Shown: positions 1-10,077, numbered from the stretch's first letter. The stretch: DNA of 26,976 nt from UBA7692 sp964552715 (GCA_964552715.1 CAZKHZ010000018.1:1-26976); one strand, 5' to 3'. Program-made: numbers and translations. Notes: generated by a model from the letters alone, not told the origin.

Positions 1-3000
1 GGTATTGATGATGTGGTTTACACTTCTATCGGTGATACAATTTGTGTTGGTGAGCCTGCCAATCTTACTGTTACAACAACAGGAGGCGCAAGCCCTTACA
101 CTGTTGTGTACTCTAATGGGGTTACACCTACAACGGTAACTCCATATATTTCAGGTACTAACATTCCAGTTTCGCCAACTGCAACAACTACTTATACTTT
201 AGTATCTGTTACAGATGCGAACGGTTGTGTTGCTTCACCTGCGTCAGGCACAGCTACAATTGCTGTTTACCCTGTAGTTACTGTTGCAGCTACTGCCGAC
301 CAAGCAGTTTGTAACAATCAATCTACTACAGCCGTAACCTTTACAGGAACAGGCACAAGTTACAATTGGACTAACAATGCTCCTTCAATTGGTTTGGCTG
401 CCAGTGGAACAGGAAATATTTCAGCTTTCACAGCAACTAACACAGGGGGTGCTCCAGTTGTAGCTCAAATTATAGTTACACCTACAAGTTCAGTAACGGG
501 CTGTTTTGGTACTCCTGACACTTTCACTATTACGGTGACTCCTAATTTGACTGTTAACCCAACTGCTGACCAAGTTTTGTGTGTAAATCAAAACTCAGCG
601 GCTGTTAACTTCACTGGTACAGGTGCTGCTTATTCTTGGACAAATGATAACACTGCGGTTGGCTTAGCTGCAAACGGAATAGGTGATATTGCTTCGTTTG
701 TTGCAACTAATACAGGTACAACGCCTTTGGTAGCTACGGTAGTAGTTACACCTTCAGGTAATGCCTGCCCAGTAACTAACGATACTTTCACCATCACCGT
801 TAATCCAGGTCCAGTGGCTGTTTGTCAAGATGTGACAGTTTACTTGGATGGCACAGGAAGCGTAACCGTTTCTGCTGCACAAGTTAACAATGGCAGCACA
901 GCAGGTTGTGGTATTCAATCGCTTATTGTTTCTCCAAATACTTTCAATTGCGGCACCACAGGTGCTAACACAGTTACCTTAACACTTACTGATAACGGAG
1001 GAAATGTTGCAACTTGCCAGGCAACTGTAACGGTGCTTGATACAATTGGACCAATAATCATTTGCCCAAGTGATATCACTGTAGGTAACACAACAGGATT
1101 GTGTGGTGCGATTGTAAATTACACAGCACCAACTGCAACCGATAATTGTGTAACATCTACTGTTTCGCAAGTTGCCGTTAATCAAACAGGCTTGCCGCAA
1201 AATATTACTGATAACAATGCAACTGGCGTAACCAATACTCTCAACGTTTCACAGTTTAGTGGTGCTGACGCTTTAGGTGGTTCTGTTATCTTGAATACGG
1301 TATGTTTTACTATCAATCATACTTGGATTGGTGATTTAAAAGTGTCATTAAAAGCACCAAATGGCACAATAATACCATTGGTTGACCGACCAGGTGTACC
1401 AGCAGGTATGTTTGGCTGCTCCCAAAACAATATTAATACGTGCGTTCAAACAGGAACGGGTGCAGATATGGAAAGTGTTTGTGATCCATCTACACTTATT
1501 ACAACTTATGCCATAAGTGGTAACTACTTTGCTCATGCAGGTGCAGATTTGAATGCTATTAACCTTGCAGGTGGCTTAGCAAACGGTGCTTGGGAATTAA
1601 TTGTTTCCGATAATGAGGGTGGTGATGTAGGAACTATTCAGGCGTGGTCGTTGAATTTTACTCAAACTTCAGTAAATGGAGTGCTTAACTACAATCAAAT
1701 TGCTGGTTTGGCAAGTGGCAGCACGTTCCCTATTGGAACTACAACAAATACCTTTGTGGTTGAGGATGCCAATGGCAATACTGACACTTGTAGTTTTGAT
1801 GTTGTAGTTAGTGATACCGAGGCTCCAAAATTCGGTGTTCAGAATTGCACTGGTGGAACATTTACAATTCAAATTACGGATGCAGGAGTAGGCTTTATGG
1901 ATGAAGTGGATTGGACACTTACCGATGGTAACAATATTATAATAGCATCAGGTGGTAATTATACAACTCTGTCGGTTACGGAAATTGTAAATGGAACCAC
2001 TGGTCCTTATGTATTCAATATCACCTCTGCTGGTGCTTTTGATGATAACGTTGCAAACTATTCTATTAGTTGTAATGGAAATGTGGTTGCTTCAGGAATT
2101 GTTGTTGGAACATTTTTTGGTGGAACCGGAACAGCAACATCAGCTAATTTTTGTTGTGTTGATGGATTCTGTTCTACAGATTTAGTTGTTAATGCAGCAC
2201 AAGGCGCGTGTGATGCGGTTGTTACTTATGAAATACCTTTCGCCACAGATAATTGCCTAGGTGTTACCCAATCACAAACATCAGGCTTGCCAAGTGGAGC
2301 TACTTTCCCTACTGGAAACACAACCATTACTTATGAGGCAATAGATGTTGCTGGAAATATTTCTACTTGCACATTTAAAGTAACTGTATTGGAGGTTACT
2401 CCTCCAACCGCTGTATGTCAAGATGTAACTGCATATTTAGATGCTACAGGTAATGTAACTATTACTGCTGCGCAAGTGGATGGTGGTAGTTTTGACAACT
2501 GTGGTATTGATTCTTTATCACTTTCTAAATATACTTTTAGTTGCCGTGATGCAGGTCAAAATACAGTTGTATTATTTGTTACCGACCTTTCAGGTAATGT
2601 AGATGCTTGTAATGCTACTGTAACTATCGTGGATACTATTCCTTACAGAATCGTTTGTCCTTCTGATATCACGATAAACAATAACACTGGGGTTTGCGGG
2701 GCAGTAGTAACATTCCCTGTTCCTACCACAACCGACAACTGTGTTGACACAGTATTCTTGAGTCAAAGTTTTGATAACTTCACCATCATTTCACCTAACT
2801 CAGTTGCATGTACTGGAGGTGGTACCCATAGAGATAATAGTTATTACAGGGTATATGACTTAAATACTTATGGTTATACAGCAGGTAATGACTTAAATGT
2901 AACCGATGTTCAATTTGGAATTGAGTTAGCGGATGCTACTAGTGGTTCTCAGCCTGCAACTATAAATCTATATACGTTAAGCGGTCCGTTTGTTTTGGCA

Positions 3001-6000
3001 AACTTAACCCTTGTTGCTACGCAAAATATTACCATTGCCGATCAGACGCAAACAATTTTCACCGCGCCAATTACTGTTACCATCCCTGGTGGTTCGCAAT
3101 TGGTTGTTGAGTTGTTTACACCTAATGGTCAGGTTCCAGGTAATCTTTTCTTTGTTGGTTCTAATAGTTCTGGTCAAACTGGTACAACATATTTAAGAGC
3201 TCCTATCTGTGGAGCCGTAGAACCTACAGATGTAGCTACTTTAGGTTTCCCTAACATGGAAATGATCTTAAATGTGCTTTCTGTACCAACGGCATCAGTT
3301 ACTCAAATAGCTGGCTTGCCAAGTGGAAGCACATTCCCTGTTGGTACTACAGTGGTAACCTATGCTGCTGACAATGGAAGCGGTGCTAAAGATACTTGTA
3401 GCTTTAACGTAGTAGTTAATGATGCAGAGTTCCCATTTGCTGTTTGTCAAGACATCACTGTTTACTTAAATGCTAATGGTAAGGTTGCCATCACTGCTGC
3501 TGATATTGATAACGGTAGCACAGATAATTGTGGCATTGAGTCATTAGTGCTTTCAATTGATAGTTTCAATTGTGCTCAATTGGGCACTAATACAGTTACT
3601 CTAACTGTAACAGATACTGCTGGAAATGCATCTACATGCACATCAACAGTTACAGTATTAGATACTGTTCCTCCAGTTGCAGTTTGCAATAACTTCACTG
3701 CATATCTTGATGCAAATGGAAACGTAACTGTTACCGGACTTAATGTGGGTGCTGGAGCAACGGACAACTGTGAAATTGCTTCAATTGATGTAACTCCAAA
3801 TGCTTTCACTTGTGCAGCAGTAGGCGATACGGTTGTTGTAACTGTTACTTTTGAAGATGCTTCGGGTAATACTTCATTCTGCACAGCCGAGGTTTATGTG
3901 TTGGATAGCGTTAGCCCTGTTGCTGTTTGTAGAAACATCAACATACAATTAGCTATAAATGGATTGTCAAGTATCACTGCAGCACAAATTAATAATGGCA
4001 GCACCGATAATTGCGGAATTGAAACCATTTCAGTTTCCCCAAACACATTTAATTGCTCAAACATTGGACTAAATACTGTTACATTAACCCTTACCGATAG
4101 CTCAGGCAATGTTTCAACTTGCACAGCTATAGTTACAGTTGACCCAAGCGCTACTATTGATAGCTTTGGTTTGAGTAACTATAATGGCTTTAATATTAGT
4201 TGCTATGGTTCTACTGATGGAACTGCAACAGTTTTCACAACATCTGCTTTCCCTGTTACTTACTTATGGAGCAATGGACAAACTACTCAAACCGCAACTG
4301 GTCTTGCAGCAGGAGAGTACTTTATTACTGTAACTGCCGGCACTTGCGAGTTTGTTGATTCTGTTACTCTTACTCAACCTGATAGTCTTTCTATCAATCC
4401 TGTGTTAAGCAATTACAATGGATTTGGTGTAAGATGTTTCGGTAGTAACGATGGAACAATTACCTTGAATGTTACTGGTGGTGTTCCTGCATACAATTAT
4501 GCTTGGCCTTCATCTTCTGCTATTGGTAATAGTTATACAGCTAACGGTTTGTTGCCTGGTATTTACAGTATCACGGTTACAGATTTGAATGGTTGTACTA
4601 AAGTTTCTACATCTGAGCTTACAGAACCAACCCAAGTTCAAACTTCAATTTCGGCTGTAGCGCCTAAGTGCAACGGAGGAACTGACGGAACTGCAACGGT
4701 TGTTGCATCTGGTGGAACATCAGTATTTACTTACTTGTGGAACACGGTTCCAGCTCAAACAAATGCAACTGCAACAGGTTTGCGTGCGGGTACTTACACA
4801 GTTACCGTATCTGACGGAAATGGATGTACTTCTGTAAATTCAATAACTATTGCTCAACCTGCTGCTTTGGTTGCTATTGCACAACGCACTTCAAACTTTA
4901 ATGGTTTTGGCGTTAGTTGCTTTGGTAGCACAAACGGAACTGGAAGTGTAAATGTAATTGGTGGCACTGCTCCATATAATTACACTTGGTCAAGTGGCAC
5001 AGTTTCTGGTAATACTGTTTCTGGATTAGGAGTTGGTACCTTCCGTGTAACTGTAACAGATGCCAATGGTTGCACAGCTTTAGACAGTATTGTGGTAAAT
5101 CAACCCTCTCGCTTAACAGTGGCTGCGGCTGTTACCAGCAACTTTAATGGAGCTCAAATTAGTTGTAATGGTGCTACAGATGGGGTAATTACTTCAAATG
5201 CTACAGGTGGTGTTGCTCCATATTTCTATGATTGGAACACCAACCCAGCGCAATCTTCTAAAGTAGCCATAGGCTTAGGCGCAGGTACTTACCGTGTAAC
5301 CATTACCGACTTGAACGGTTGCAACGATACCGCTTCTGCAACTATTACTGCTCCGGCATTGATAGTGGCAAATGGCGCTGTTACCAGCAATTTTAATGGA
5401 TTTGGAGTAAGCTGCTTCGGTGGCAACAATGGAACAGCTACAATTACTGCAACTGGTGGTACAGGAACTTTAACTTACACATGGCCGGCTTCAACTGGTT
5501 TAGGCAACACGGCAAGCGGAACAAGCCTGAGTGCAGGTACTTATGTAGTAACAGTGAAAGATGTAAATAACTGTGTTGACACGGCTGTTGTAACCATTAC
5601 TCAGCCATCAAAAGTTGCAGCAACAATAGCTAAAACTGATGCTAGGTGCTTTGGTAGTAGCGATGGAAAGGCTTGGGTAACTGTAAGTGGTGGTGTTCCG
5701 GGATATACATATTCATGGAATACAAACCCTGTTCAAACTACAGACACAGCAAGTAACTTACTTGCAGGAACTTACACTGTGGTGGTTTCAGACCAAAACG
5801 GTTGTTCATCTACAGTTTCAGTAGTAGTTGGTGAGCCTACTTTATTAATAGCTAGTGCAAATGGTGAAGGCGTTACTTGCCCAAGTGGTAATGACGGAAA
5901 AGCTACAGCCACAGTTACAGGCGGAACAACTCCTTACACATTTGCTTGGAGCACTACACCTGCACAAACAGGCGCAACTGCAACAGGATTGACAGCAGGT

Positions 6001-7128
6001 ACTTACACGGTAACTGTAACAGATGGTAATGGATGCACAGCTACAGATACTGCGGTTATCATCGTTAAGTACCCAACTTTACCTACTGCAACGCTTAGTG
6101 GTGGTGGTTCAGTTTGTGCCGATGAGTCTCGCCCTAGTATCTTTATAACATTCACTGGCTTCCCGCCTTATAATTTCACATTAAGCAATGGAACTTCTTC
6201 AACAAACTACACAGGAGTAACTCAAAGTCCTTTGGTGGTTGTAAATCCTGATCAGGGTACTTACACCATTACTAACTTCTCTGATGCACATTGCACAGGA
6301 ACTGTAAGTGGCTCTGCTGTTGTTAGGGTAAATCCTATACCTCAGGTTGTTGTTACAGGCGGTGGATTTGTTTGTGATGGCGAAATATTGCCAAGTGTTG
6401 AAGTTGAATTCACAGGAACTGCACCTTGGGATGTTGTGATTCGGATTCCTGAAGGAAGAGATACACTTATAACAGGTATTACTAATACGCCTTTGGTATT
6501 TAATCCAACAACAGAAGGTTTCTATATTGTTCGTTCAGTATCTGATTCAAACGGTTGTGTTGCTTTCAACTTAAATGCTTCTAAAGAAGTAGGTTTCTTC
6601 TTGTTGCCTTTGGTTGATGCGGGTGAGCCTAAAACAGTGGATAAAGGATTCAGCGTTAAATTAGATGGTAGAGTAATTACCGCCAACGGTGGTGTTGTAA
6701 ATTACGAATGGACACCAGATTCTACGTTGAACAATGCATTCATTGAGCAGCCTTTGGCTCGTCCTTTTGTAACTACTTTATACACTTTAACTGCAACGGA
6801 TAAAAACAATTGCAAAGCAAATGATACAGTAACCGTAACAGTTTCAGACCGTATTATTATTGATGTTATCAATGTGTTCACGCCAGATGGAGACGGAATC
6901 AACGAATTCTTTGTAATTCGTAACCGCGATGCATTCGGAGTTCTTGAGTTAACTATCATAAACCGTTGGCAGCAAATTCTTTACGAAAGCGATGACTACG
7001 CTAACAACTGGGATGGAACCTGGAAAGGTAAACCGGTGGATGACGGAACGTATTACTATGTGATAAAAGATGTCGCTTCGGGCAAAACAATTAAAGGCGC
7101 AGTAACCATTTTGAGAAACAACGAATAA
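1..7128 (+). CDS. Giant multidomain surface adhesin with T9SS type B sorting domain (5' partial)
   Basis: The frame is open from base 1, so the N-terminus lies outside the window; 2,375 residues are visible. Modules in order, by base position: Ig/PKD-like (1-285); two PKD-like modules with ADQxxC...WTN...IGLAASGTG motifs (286-810); five modules starting AVCQDxTxYLD-type and containing DNCGI (about 811-1050, 2401-2635, 3433-3663, 3672-3905, 3915-4140); three HYR-like modules (about 1051-1815, 1820-2400, 2641-3425), each carrying an extra inserted domain, one a proprotein convertase P-like domain (about 1201-1668); eight SprB-type repeats (4171-6060); two SGGGSVCxxE-type repeats (6090-6610); a PKD-like domain (6613-6845); and a C-terminal domain with VFTPDGDGINEFF and YYYVIKD motifs (6846-7125), the type B/CHU_C sorting domain. 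It is inferred to be exported by T9SS and attached to the cell surface, acting in adhesion or gliding. The ligand is unknown. The next gene probably serves its export. Confidence 0.9.
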   Translation, partial: GIDDVVYTSIGDTICVGEPANLTVTTTGGASPYTVVYSNGVTPTTVTPYISGTNIPVSPTATTTYTLVSVTDANGCVASPASGTATIAVYPVVTVAATADQAVCNNQSTTAVTFTGTGTSYNWTNNAPSIGLAASGTGNISAFTATNTGGAPVVAQIIVTPTSSVTGCFGTPDTFTITVTPNLTVNPTADQVLCVNQNSAAVNFTGTGAAYSWTNDNTAVGLAANGIGDIASFVATNTGTTPLVATVVVTPSGNACPVTNDTFTITVNPGPVAVCQDVTVYLDGTGSVTVSAAQVNNGSTAGCGIQSLIVSPNTFNCGTTGANTVTLTLTDNGGNVATCQATVTVLDTIGPIIICPSDITVGNTTGLCGAIVNYTAPTATDNCVTSTVSQVAVNQTGLPQNITDNNATGVTNTLNVSQFSGADALGGSVILNTVCFTINHTWIGDLKVSLKAPNGTIIPLVDRPGVPAGMFGCSQNNINTCVQTGTGADMESVCDPSTLITTYAISGNYFAHAGADLNAINLAGGLANGAWELIVSDNEGGDVGTIQAWSLNFTQTSVNGVLNYNQIAGLASGSTFPIGTTTNTFVVEDANGNTDTCSFDVVVSDTEAPKFGVQNCTGGTFTIQITDAGVGFMDEVDWTLTDGNNIIIASGGNYTTLSVTEIVNGTTGPYVFNITSAGAFDDNVANYSISCNGNVVASGIVVGTFFGGTGTATSANFCCVDGFCSTDLVVNAAQGACDAVVTYEIPFATDNCLGVTQSQTSGLPSGATFPTGNTTITYEAIDVAGNISTCTFKVTVLEVTPPTAVCQDVTAYLDATGNVTITAAQVDGGSFDNCGIDSLSLSKYTFSCRDAGQNTVVLFVTDLSGNVDACNATVTIVDTIPYRIVCPSDITINNNTGVCGAVVTFPVPTTTDNCVDTVFLSQSFDNFTIISPNSVACTGGGTHRDNSYYRVYDLNTYGYTAGNDLNVTDVQFGIELADATSGSQPATINLYTLSGPFVLANLTLVATQNITIADQTQTIFTAPITVTIPGGSQLVVELFTPNGQVPGNLFFVGSNSSGQTGTTYLRAPICGAVEPTDVATLGFPNMEMILNVLSVPTASVTQIAGLPSGSTFPVGTTVVTYAADNGSGAKDTCSFNVVVNDAEFPFAVCQDITVYLNANGKVAITAADIDNGSTDNCGIESLVLSIDSFNCAQLGTNTVTLTVTDTAGNASTCTSTVTVLDTVPPVAVCNNFTAYLDANGNVTVTGLNVGAGATDNCEIASIDVTPNAFTCAAVGDTVVVTVTFEDASGNTSFCTAEVYVLDSVSPVAVCRNINIQLAINGLSSITAAQINNGSTDNCGIETISVSPNTFNCSNIGLNTVTLTLTDSSGNVSTCTAIVTVDPSATIDSFGLSNYNGFNISCYGSTDGTATVFTTSAFPVTYLWSNGQTTQTATGLAAGEYFITVTAGTCEFVDSVTLTQPDSLSINPVLSNYNGFGVRCFGSNDGTITLNVTGGVPAYNYAWPSSSAIGNSYTANGLLPGIYSITVTDLNGCTKVSTSELTEPTQVQTSISAVAPKCNGGTDGTATVVASGGTSVFTYLWNTVPAQTNATATGLRAGTYTVTVSDGNGCTSVNSITIAQPAALVAIAQRTSNFNGFGVSCFGSTNGTGSVNVIGGTAPYNYTWSSGTVSGNTVSGLGVGTFRVTVTDANGCTALDSIVVNQPSRLTVAAAVTSNFNGAQISCNGATDGVITSNATGGVAPYFYDWNTNPAQSSKVAIGLGAGTYRVTITDLNGCNDTASATITAPALIVANGAVTSNFNGFGVSCFGGNNGTATITATGGTGTLTYTWPASTGLGNTASGTSLSAGTYVVTVKDVNNCVDTAVVTITQPSKVAATIAKTDARCFGSSDGKAWVTVSGGVPGYTYSWNTNPVQTTDTASNLLAGTYTVVVSDQNGCSSTVSVVVGEPTLLIASANGEGVTCPSGNDGKATATVTGGTTPYTFAWSTTPAQTGATATGLTAGTYTVTVTDGNGCTATDTAVIIVKYPTLPTATLSGGGSVCADESRPSIFITFTGFPPYNFTLSNGTSSTNYTGVTQSPLVVVNPDQGTYTITNFSDAHCTGTVSGSAVVRVNPIPQVVVTGGGFVCDGEILPSVEVEFTGTAPWDVVIRIPEGRDTLITGITNTPLVFNPTTEGFYIVRSVSDSNGCVAFNLNASKEVGFFLLPLVDAGEPKTVDKGFSVKLDGRVITANGGVVNYEWTPDSTLNNAFIEQPLARPFVTTLYTLTATDKNNCKANDTVTVTVSDRIIIDVINVFTPDGDGINEFFVIRNRDAFGVLELTIINRWQQILYESDDYANNWDGTWKGKPVDDGTYYYVIKDVASGKTIKGAVTILRNNE
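4171..6060 (+). repeat. Eight tandem SprB-type repeats inside the adhesin gene
   Basis: Eight units of roughly 70-80 codons follow one another. Units typically start SN(Y/F)NGFxxxCFGxxDGT, continue with a TGG-x-PYxYxW core, then LxAGTYxVTVTDxNGC and end in a Q/E-P boundary. Units 3, 7 and 8 have lost the SNxNG opening but keep C-x-G-x-DGK/T. Copies are divergent in DNA sequence, so they are old duplications, unlike the exact duplication in the 11093-13360 gene. Confidence 0.85.
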
Positions 7129-7155
7129 TTTCAAACCGACTAAAAAACAGATATT

Positions 7156-8673
7156 ATGAAAACGATTTCTAATAAAATTTTTGCGGTAGTTTTAAGCATT
7201 CTTGGCTTAAATGTAGCTGCACAGCAGGTGCCTTTGGTGAGCCAATATTTCTACACGCCTATGCTTTACAATCCTGCCATGACTGGTAAGGAAGATGAAG
7301 TAAACATTTGGTTGATGGATCGCGAACAGTGGACTAGGGTGCAAGGAGCACCTGCCACTCGTGGCGGAACTATTGACGCTGGTTTATGGAAGAACAGAAT
7401 AGGAGTGGGGCTAGCTGTATTTCAAGACCAAACAGACATCATTAACCGTATTCTAATTCAAGGCTCTATTGCCGGAAGAGTAAAGGTGTTTAAAGATGCT
7501 CACATTGGTATTGGTATAACACCAAGCTTGATGAACGTACGCATTGATTTTCAAAAAGCAAATCCCGAAGTGCTTGCCGATCCACACTTGTTCAATCAGG
7601 TTCAAAATCGCAATACTTTTGATTTAACTGCTGGTTTATCTTTTACTTGGAAACAGTTAATTGTTGGTTTCTCAGTGCCGCAGGTTTTAAATTCAAGAGC
7701 GCGCTACCTTAGTGCTTTGAATGCAACTGATATGACATTGTCTCGTCACTACATGGGTCATGCTTCTTACAGGTTCGAGTTCTCTCGCAAGCGTTTCTTT
7801 TTACAACCTACAGTGTTGTTGAAAGGAACCAAGAATGCACCCTTTCAAGGAGAAGGTAATGTGATGGTTGGTTACAAAAACATCGTTTGGGCTGGTCTTG
7901 GCTACCGTTCAAGCAGCAACATTGTTGCTATGGTAGGGGTTGGCATCTTAGATTGGGTTAAAATTGGTTACGCTTTCGATTACAACCTTAACGGGCGCGT
8001 GTCCACCCAATTGGGAGGTTCACACGAAGTTATTGTTGGTGTAAGAATTCCTTACGGCAAAAAAACGCCTCCTGTTGATACCGAAAAGTACAATAAAAGA
8101 TTCAAGGAAATTGATAGTGTAAATGCAGCTCAACAAGTTAAAATTGATTCCTTAAACGATCAGGTTGCTGCCTTGCAAAAAGATAACGAGCAAATCAAAA
8201 ATGATTTGGACGGCTACAAACAAAAATTGGCTGCCAACGAAGGCAAAGTCAATGACTTGAGCAAAGCCCTGGATGGCTTTGAAAGCCGTGTTAAAACTCA
8301 AGATGCATTAACAGGGAAAGCAAGTCCTGGTGGAAATATGTTCCGCTTAGATAATGTGTACTTTGAAACCAATAACAGCAACTTGAAAAAAGAATCAAAT
8401 GTGCAGTTGGATAGAGTGGTTAAATACTTGGGCGATAATCCTGCAAGTAAAATCAACATCTTCGGACACACTGATTTTGTTGCCTCAGAAGATTACAACA
8501 AATGGTTAAGTGAGCGCAGAGCTAAAGCTGTGTTCGACTATCTTGTTAAAAAAGGAGTTTCAAGCGACAGACTTACTTTCAAAGGCTTAGGAAAATCTGC
8601 TCCAGTTGCCTCAAACGAAACCGAAGAAGGCAAAGCACAAAATAGAAGAGTAGAAATCGAAATTGTAAAATAG
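7156..8673 (+). CDS. PorP/SprF family T9SS membrane protein fused to a C-terminal OmpA domain
   Basis: The 505-residue protein has a signal peptide (about 1-23, ending NVAAQ). Residues 24-300 form a PorP/SprF-type outer-membrane barrel; the signature YFYTPMLYNPAMTG is at 31-44. Residues 312-382 are a charged, heptad-like coiled coil. Residues 395-505 are an OmpA-type peptidoglycan-binding domain with GHTD (Asp440) and LSERRA (Arg455), the pair that normally contacts diaminopimelate. Classical SprF/PorP proteins end after the barrel, so the OmpA tail is an extension. The gene starts 27 bases after the adhesin stop, and a terminator follows, so the two genes are probably one transcript. PorP/SprF-like proteins are known to support secretion of type B cargo such as SprB. 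I infer the same for the adhesin here, with the OmpA domain tying the complex to the cell wall. Confidence 0.9.
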   Translation: MKTISNKIFAVVLSILGLNVAAQQVPLVSQYFYTPMLYNPAMTGKEDEVNIWLMDREQWTRVQGAPATRGGTIDAGLWKNRIGVGLAVFQDQTDIINRILIQGSIAGRVKVFKDAHIGIGITPSLMNVRIDFQKANPEVLADPHLFNQVQNRNTFDLTAGLSFTWKQLIVGFSVPQVLNSRARYLSALNATDMTLSRHYMGHASYRFEFSRKRFFLQPTVLLKGTKNAPFQGEGNVMVGYKNIVWAGLGYRSSSNIVAMVGVGILDWVKIGYAFDYNLNGRVSTQLGGSHEVIVGVRIPYGKKTPPVDTEKYNKRFKEIDSVNAAQQVKIDSLNDQVAALQKDNEQIKNDLDGYKQKLAANEGKVNDLSKALDGFESRVKTQDALTGKASPGGNMFRLDNVYFETNNSNLKKESNVQLDRVVKYLGDNPASKINIFGHTDFVASEDYNKWLSERRAKAVFDYLVKKGVSSDRLTFKGLGKSAPVASNETEEGKAQNRRVEIEIVK

Positions 8674-8699
8674 ACGTTTCATCCCTTGGATTTTATTTC

Positions 8700-8735
8700 A
8701 AATCCCGCAGCATTTTAATGCTGCGGGATTTTTAT
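8700..8735 (+). terminator. Rho-independent terminator after the adhesin/PorP-OmpA unit
   Basis: A perfect 15-base inverted repeat (8700-8714 and 8717-8731) with GC-rich core CCCGCAGC lies 27 bases after the stop codon and runs into a T-rich tract. A-rich sequence on the left side means it could also stop transcripts coming from the minus-strand gene on the right. Confidence 0.85.
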
Positions 8736-8974
8736 TTGATATTGGAGATATAATTTGTGCAGCGTTCCCTTAGCTCCAATGTCTCCTTCTCCAAAATCTA
8801 ACACGCCTAACGAAGCCATTCCCAGCAGCCGTTTCCCCAAGCTGGTGCATGCGAGTTGCCCGTTCCTTTCTTGTTCAATTGTCTTTACCCCAAAAAAACC
8901 TTCCAACCAGTAGTTTTGCTTCAACCGCTGCAAGCCACATCTACTTCACCGTGTGTGTAAACTTTTGCTTGAAT
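8736..8974. other. Intergenic region between convergent genes
   Basis: About 240 bases between the terminator and the stop codon of the minus-strand transporter. I see no RNA gene or convincing coding sequence. The only minus-strand open frame here (8715-8933) starts with TTG, ends inside the terminator hairpin and resembles nothing I recognise. Confidence 0.5.
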
Positions 8975-9880
8975 TTACTTGCCTTCAGCCACAGGTCTGC
9001 TGCCCCAATACCAAGCCAGCAAGCCGCCCGTTACCAAATGCCAAACGCCCCACATGGCAGCAATAATCGCCATACCTGCCATTCCATTGAAAAACGTAAA
9101 TATCAATATCAGCCCCAGACCCGAATTTTGCACACCTGTTTCAAACGTAATGGTGCGCACATCCTTTTCGCCCAAGCCTAAAAGCTTTGCAAAAATATAT
9201 CCAGCAAAAAGTGCCACCGCATTATGAATGATGACCAAGGGCATAACTGTGCTGAGGTTATCTATAAACACCTGTCTGTTGGATATAAAAGCCGCAACCA
9301 GAAAAAAGGCAAACGCAAGCAAGGCAAAACGCTTCATATAGGGAACAATTTTGTCGCTGAAAGCTGGGCGATAATATTGCAGCAACATACCCACCAAAAG
9401 TGGCACACCCATCACCACAACTATGGTGCTTAAAATGTCGCTAAGGCTTAGGTGAATTTCGCGCAGCAGCAAGGCAGTGTCTGCATCCAAGCCGCCATAA
9501 AACGAAAAGTTCAAGGGCGTAAGAACAATCGCCATTAGGTGCGAAACGGAGGTCAAACCAACTGCCAAAGCAGCATTTCCTTTAGCCAAATAAGTAAACA
9601 TATTGCTCATGGTGCCGCCTGGGCAGGCACCCACCATTATCATGCCCAAAGCTATAGCCGGTGGGGGATGCAGTAGTTTCACCAAACCAAAAGTGAGTAG
9701 CGGAAGCAGCAAAAAATGCACCCCCAAGCCCACCACCGCGCTCTTTTTATTTTTAATTAGGTTAACGAAATCTTCCTTCTTTAACTCTAGCGCCATGCCA
9801 AACATAATGAAGCCCAAAATCACATTTAAGGCAATTAAACTATTGGCACTAAAATGAATGCTGCTCTCTGCTATTGGCAT
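8975..9880 (-). CDS. Bile acid:sodium symporter (BASS/SBF) family transporter
   Basis: The 301-residue protein is strongly hydrophobic, with about nine to ten membrane segments and only short loops, the usual size for the SBF family. Two family signatures are clear: GACPGGTMSN at 84-93 and ETGVQNSGL at 247-255; the latter contains the Glu and Gln-Asn residues that bind sodium in bacterial ASBT structures. It is expected to be a sodium-coupled inner-membrane importer of an organic anion. The true substrate cannot be read from sequence: characterised bacterial and plastid relatives move bile acids, pyruvate or other organic acids. The gene stands alone, convergent with the adhesin unit and divergent from uridine phosphorylase. 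The ATG at 9880 begins just before the first hydrophobic segment. Confidence 0.9.
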   Translation of the reverse strand: MPIAESSIHFSANSLIALNVILGFIMFGMALELKKEDFVNLIKNKKSAVVGLGVHFLLLPLLTFGLVKLLHPPPAIALGMIMVGACPGGTMSNMFTYLAKGNAALAVGLTSVSHLMAIVLTPLNFSFYGGLDADTALLLREIHLSLSDILSTIVVVMGVPLLVGMLLQYYRPAFSDKIVPYMKRFALLAFAFFLVAAFISNRQVFIDNLSTVMPLVIIHNAVALFAGYIFAKLLGLGEKDVRTITFETGVQNSGLGLILIFTFFNGMAGMAIIAAMWGVWHLVTGGLLAWYWGSRPVAEGK

Positions 9881-9953
9881 ACGTTGGTTGAATTGTGAAA
9901 AAATTATGTGTTTTGAGAAAATATTTAAATTTATTTGAATACTACTGCAAAAA

Positions 9954-10077
9954 TGGAATGTAGGAATAGTGGAATAGCTCTATTGGTGTTCATTTTCTTT
10001 TCATTGCCTCAATACCTCATCAGTCCACTTTTTAACCCTTACATTTTTCCAGGCTTCCAACATTCCACAATTCCATC
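9954..10077. repeat. Inverted iteron element (three GGAAT, then three TTCC, period 8)
   Basis: On the plus strand GGAAT occurs at 9955, 9963 and 9971, exactly 8 bases apart. About 75 bases later TTCC occurs at 10055, 10063 and 10071 with the same 8-base period. The two sides form imperfect inverted arms of about 24 bases. This could be a small dispersed intergenic repeat or a regulatory site; it has no coding capacity. Confidence 0.5.

Noticed and set aside
3576..4124. Minus-strand open frames of 102 and 76 codons inside the adhesin
   Set aside because: Valine/threonine-rich low-complexity translations that mirror the repeats of the sense gene.
8715..8933. 72-codon minus-strand open frame after the adhesin unit
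   Set aside because: It starts with TTG, has no recognisable motif and ends inside the loop of a strong terminator hairpin.
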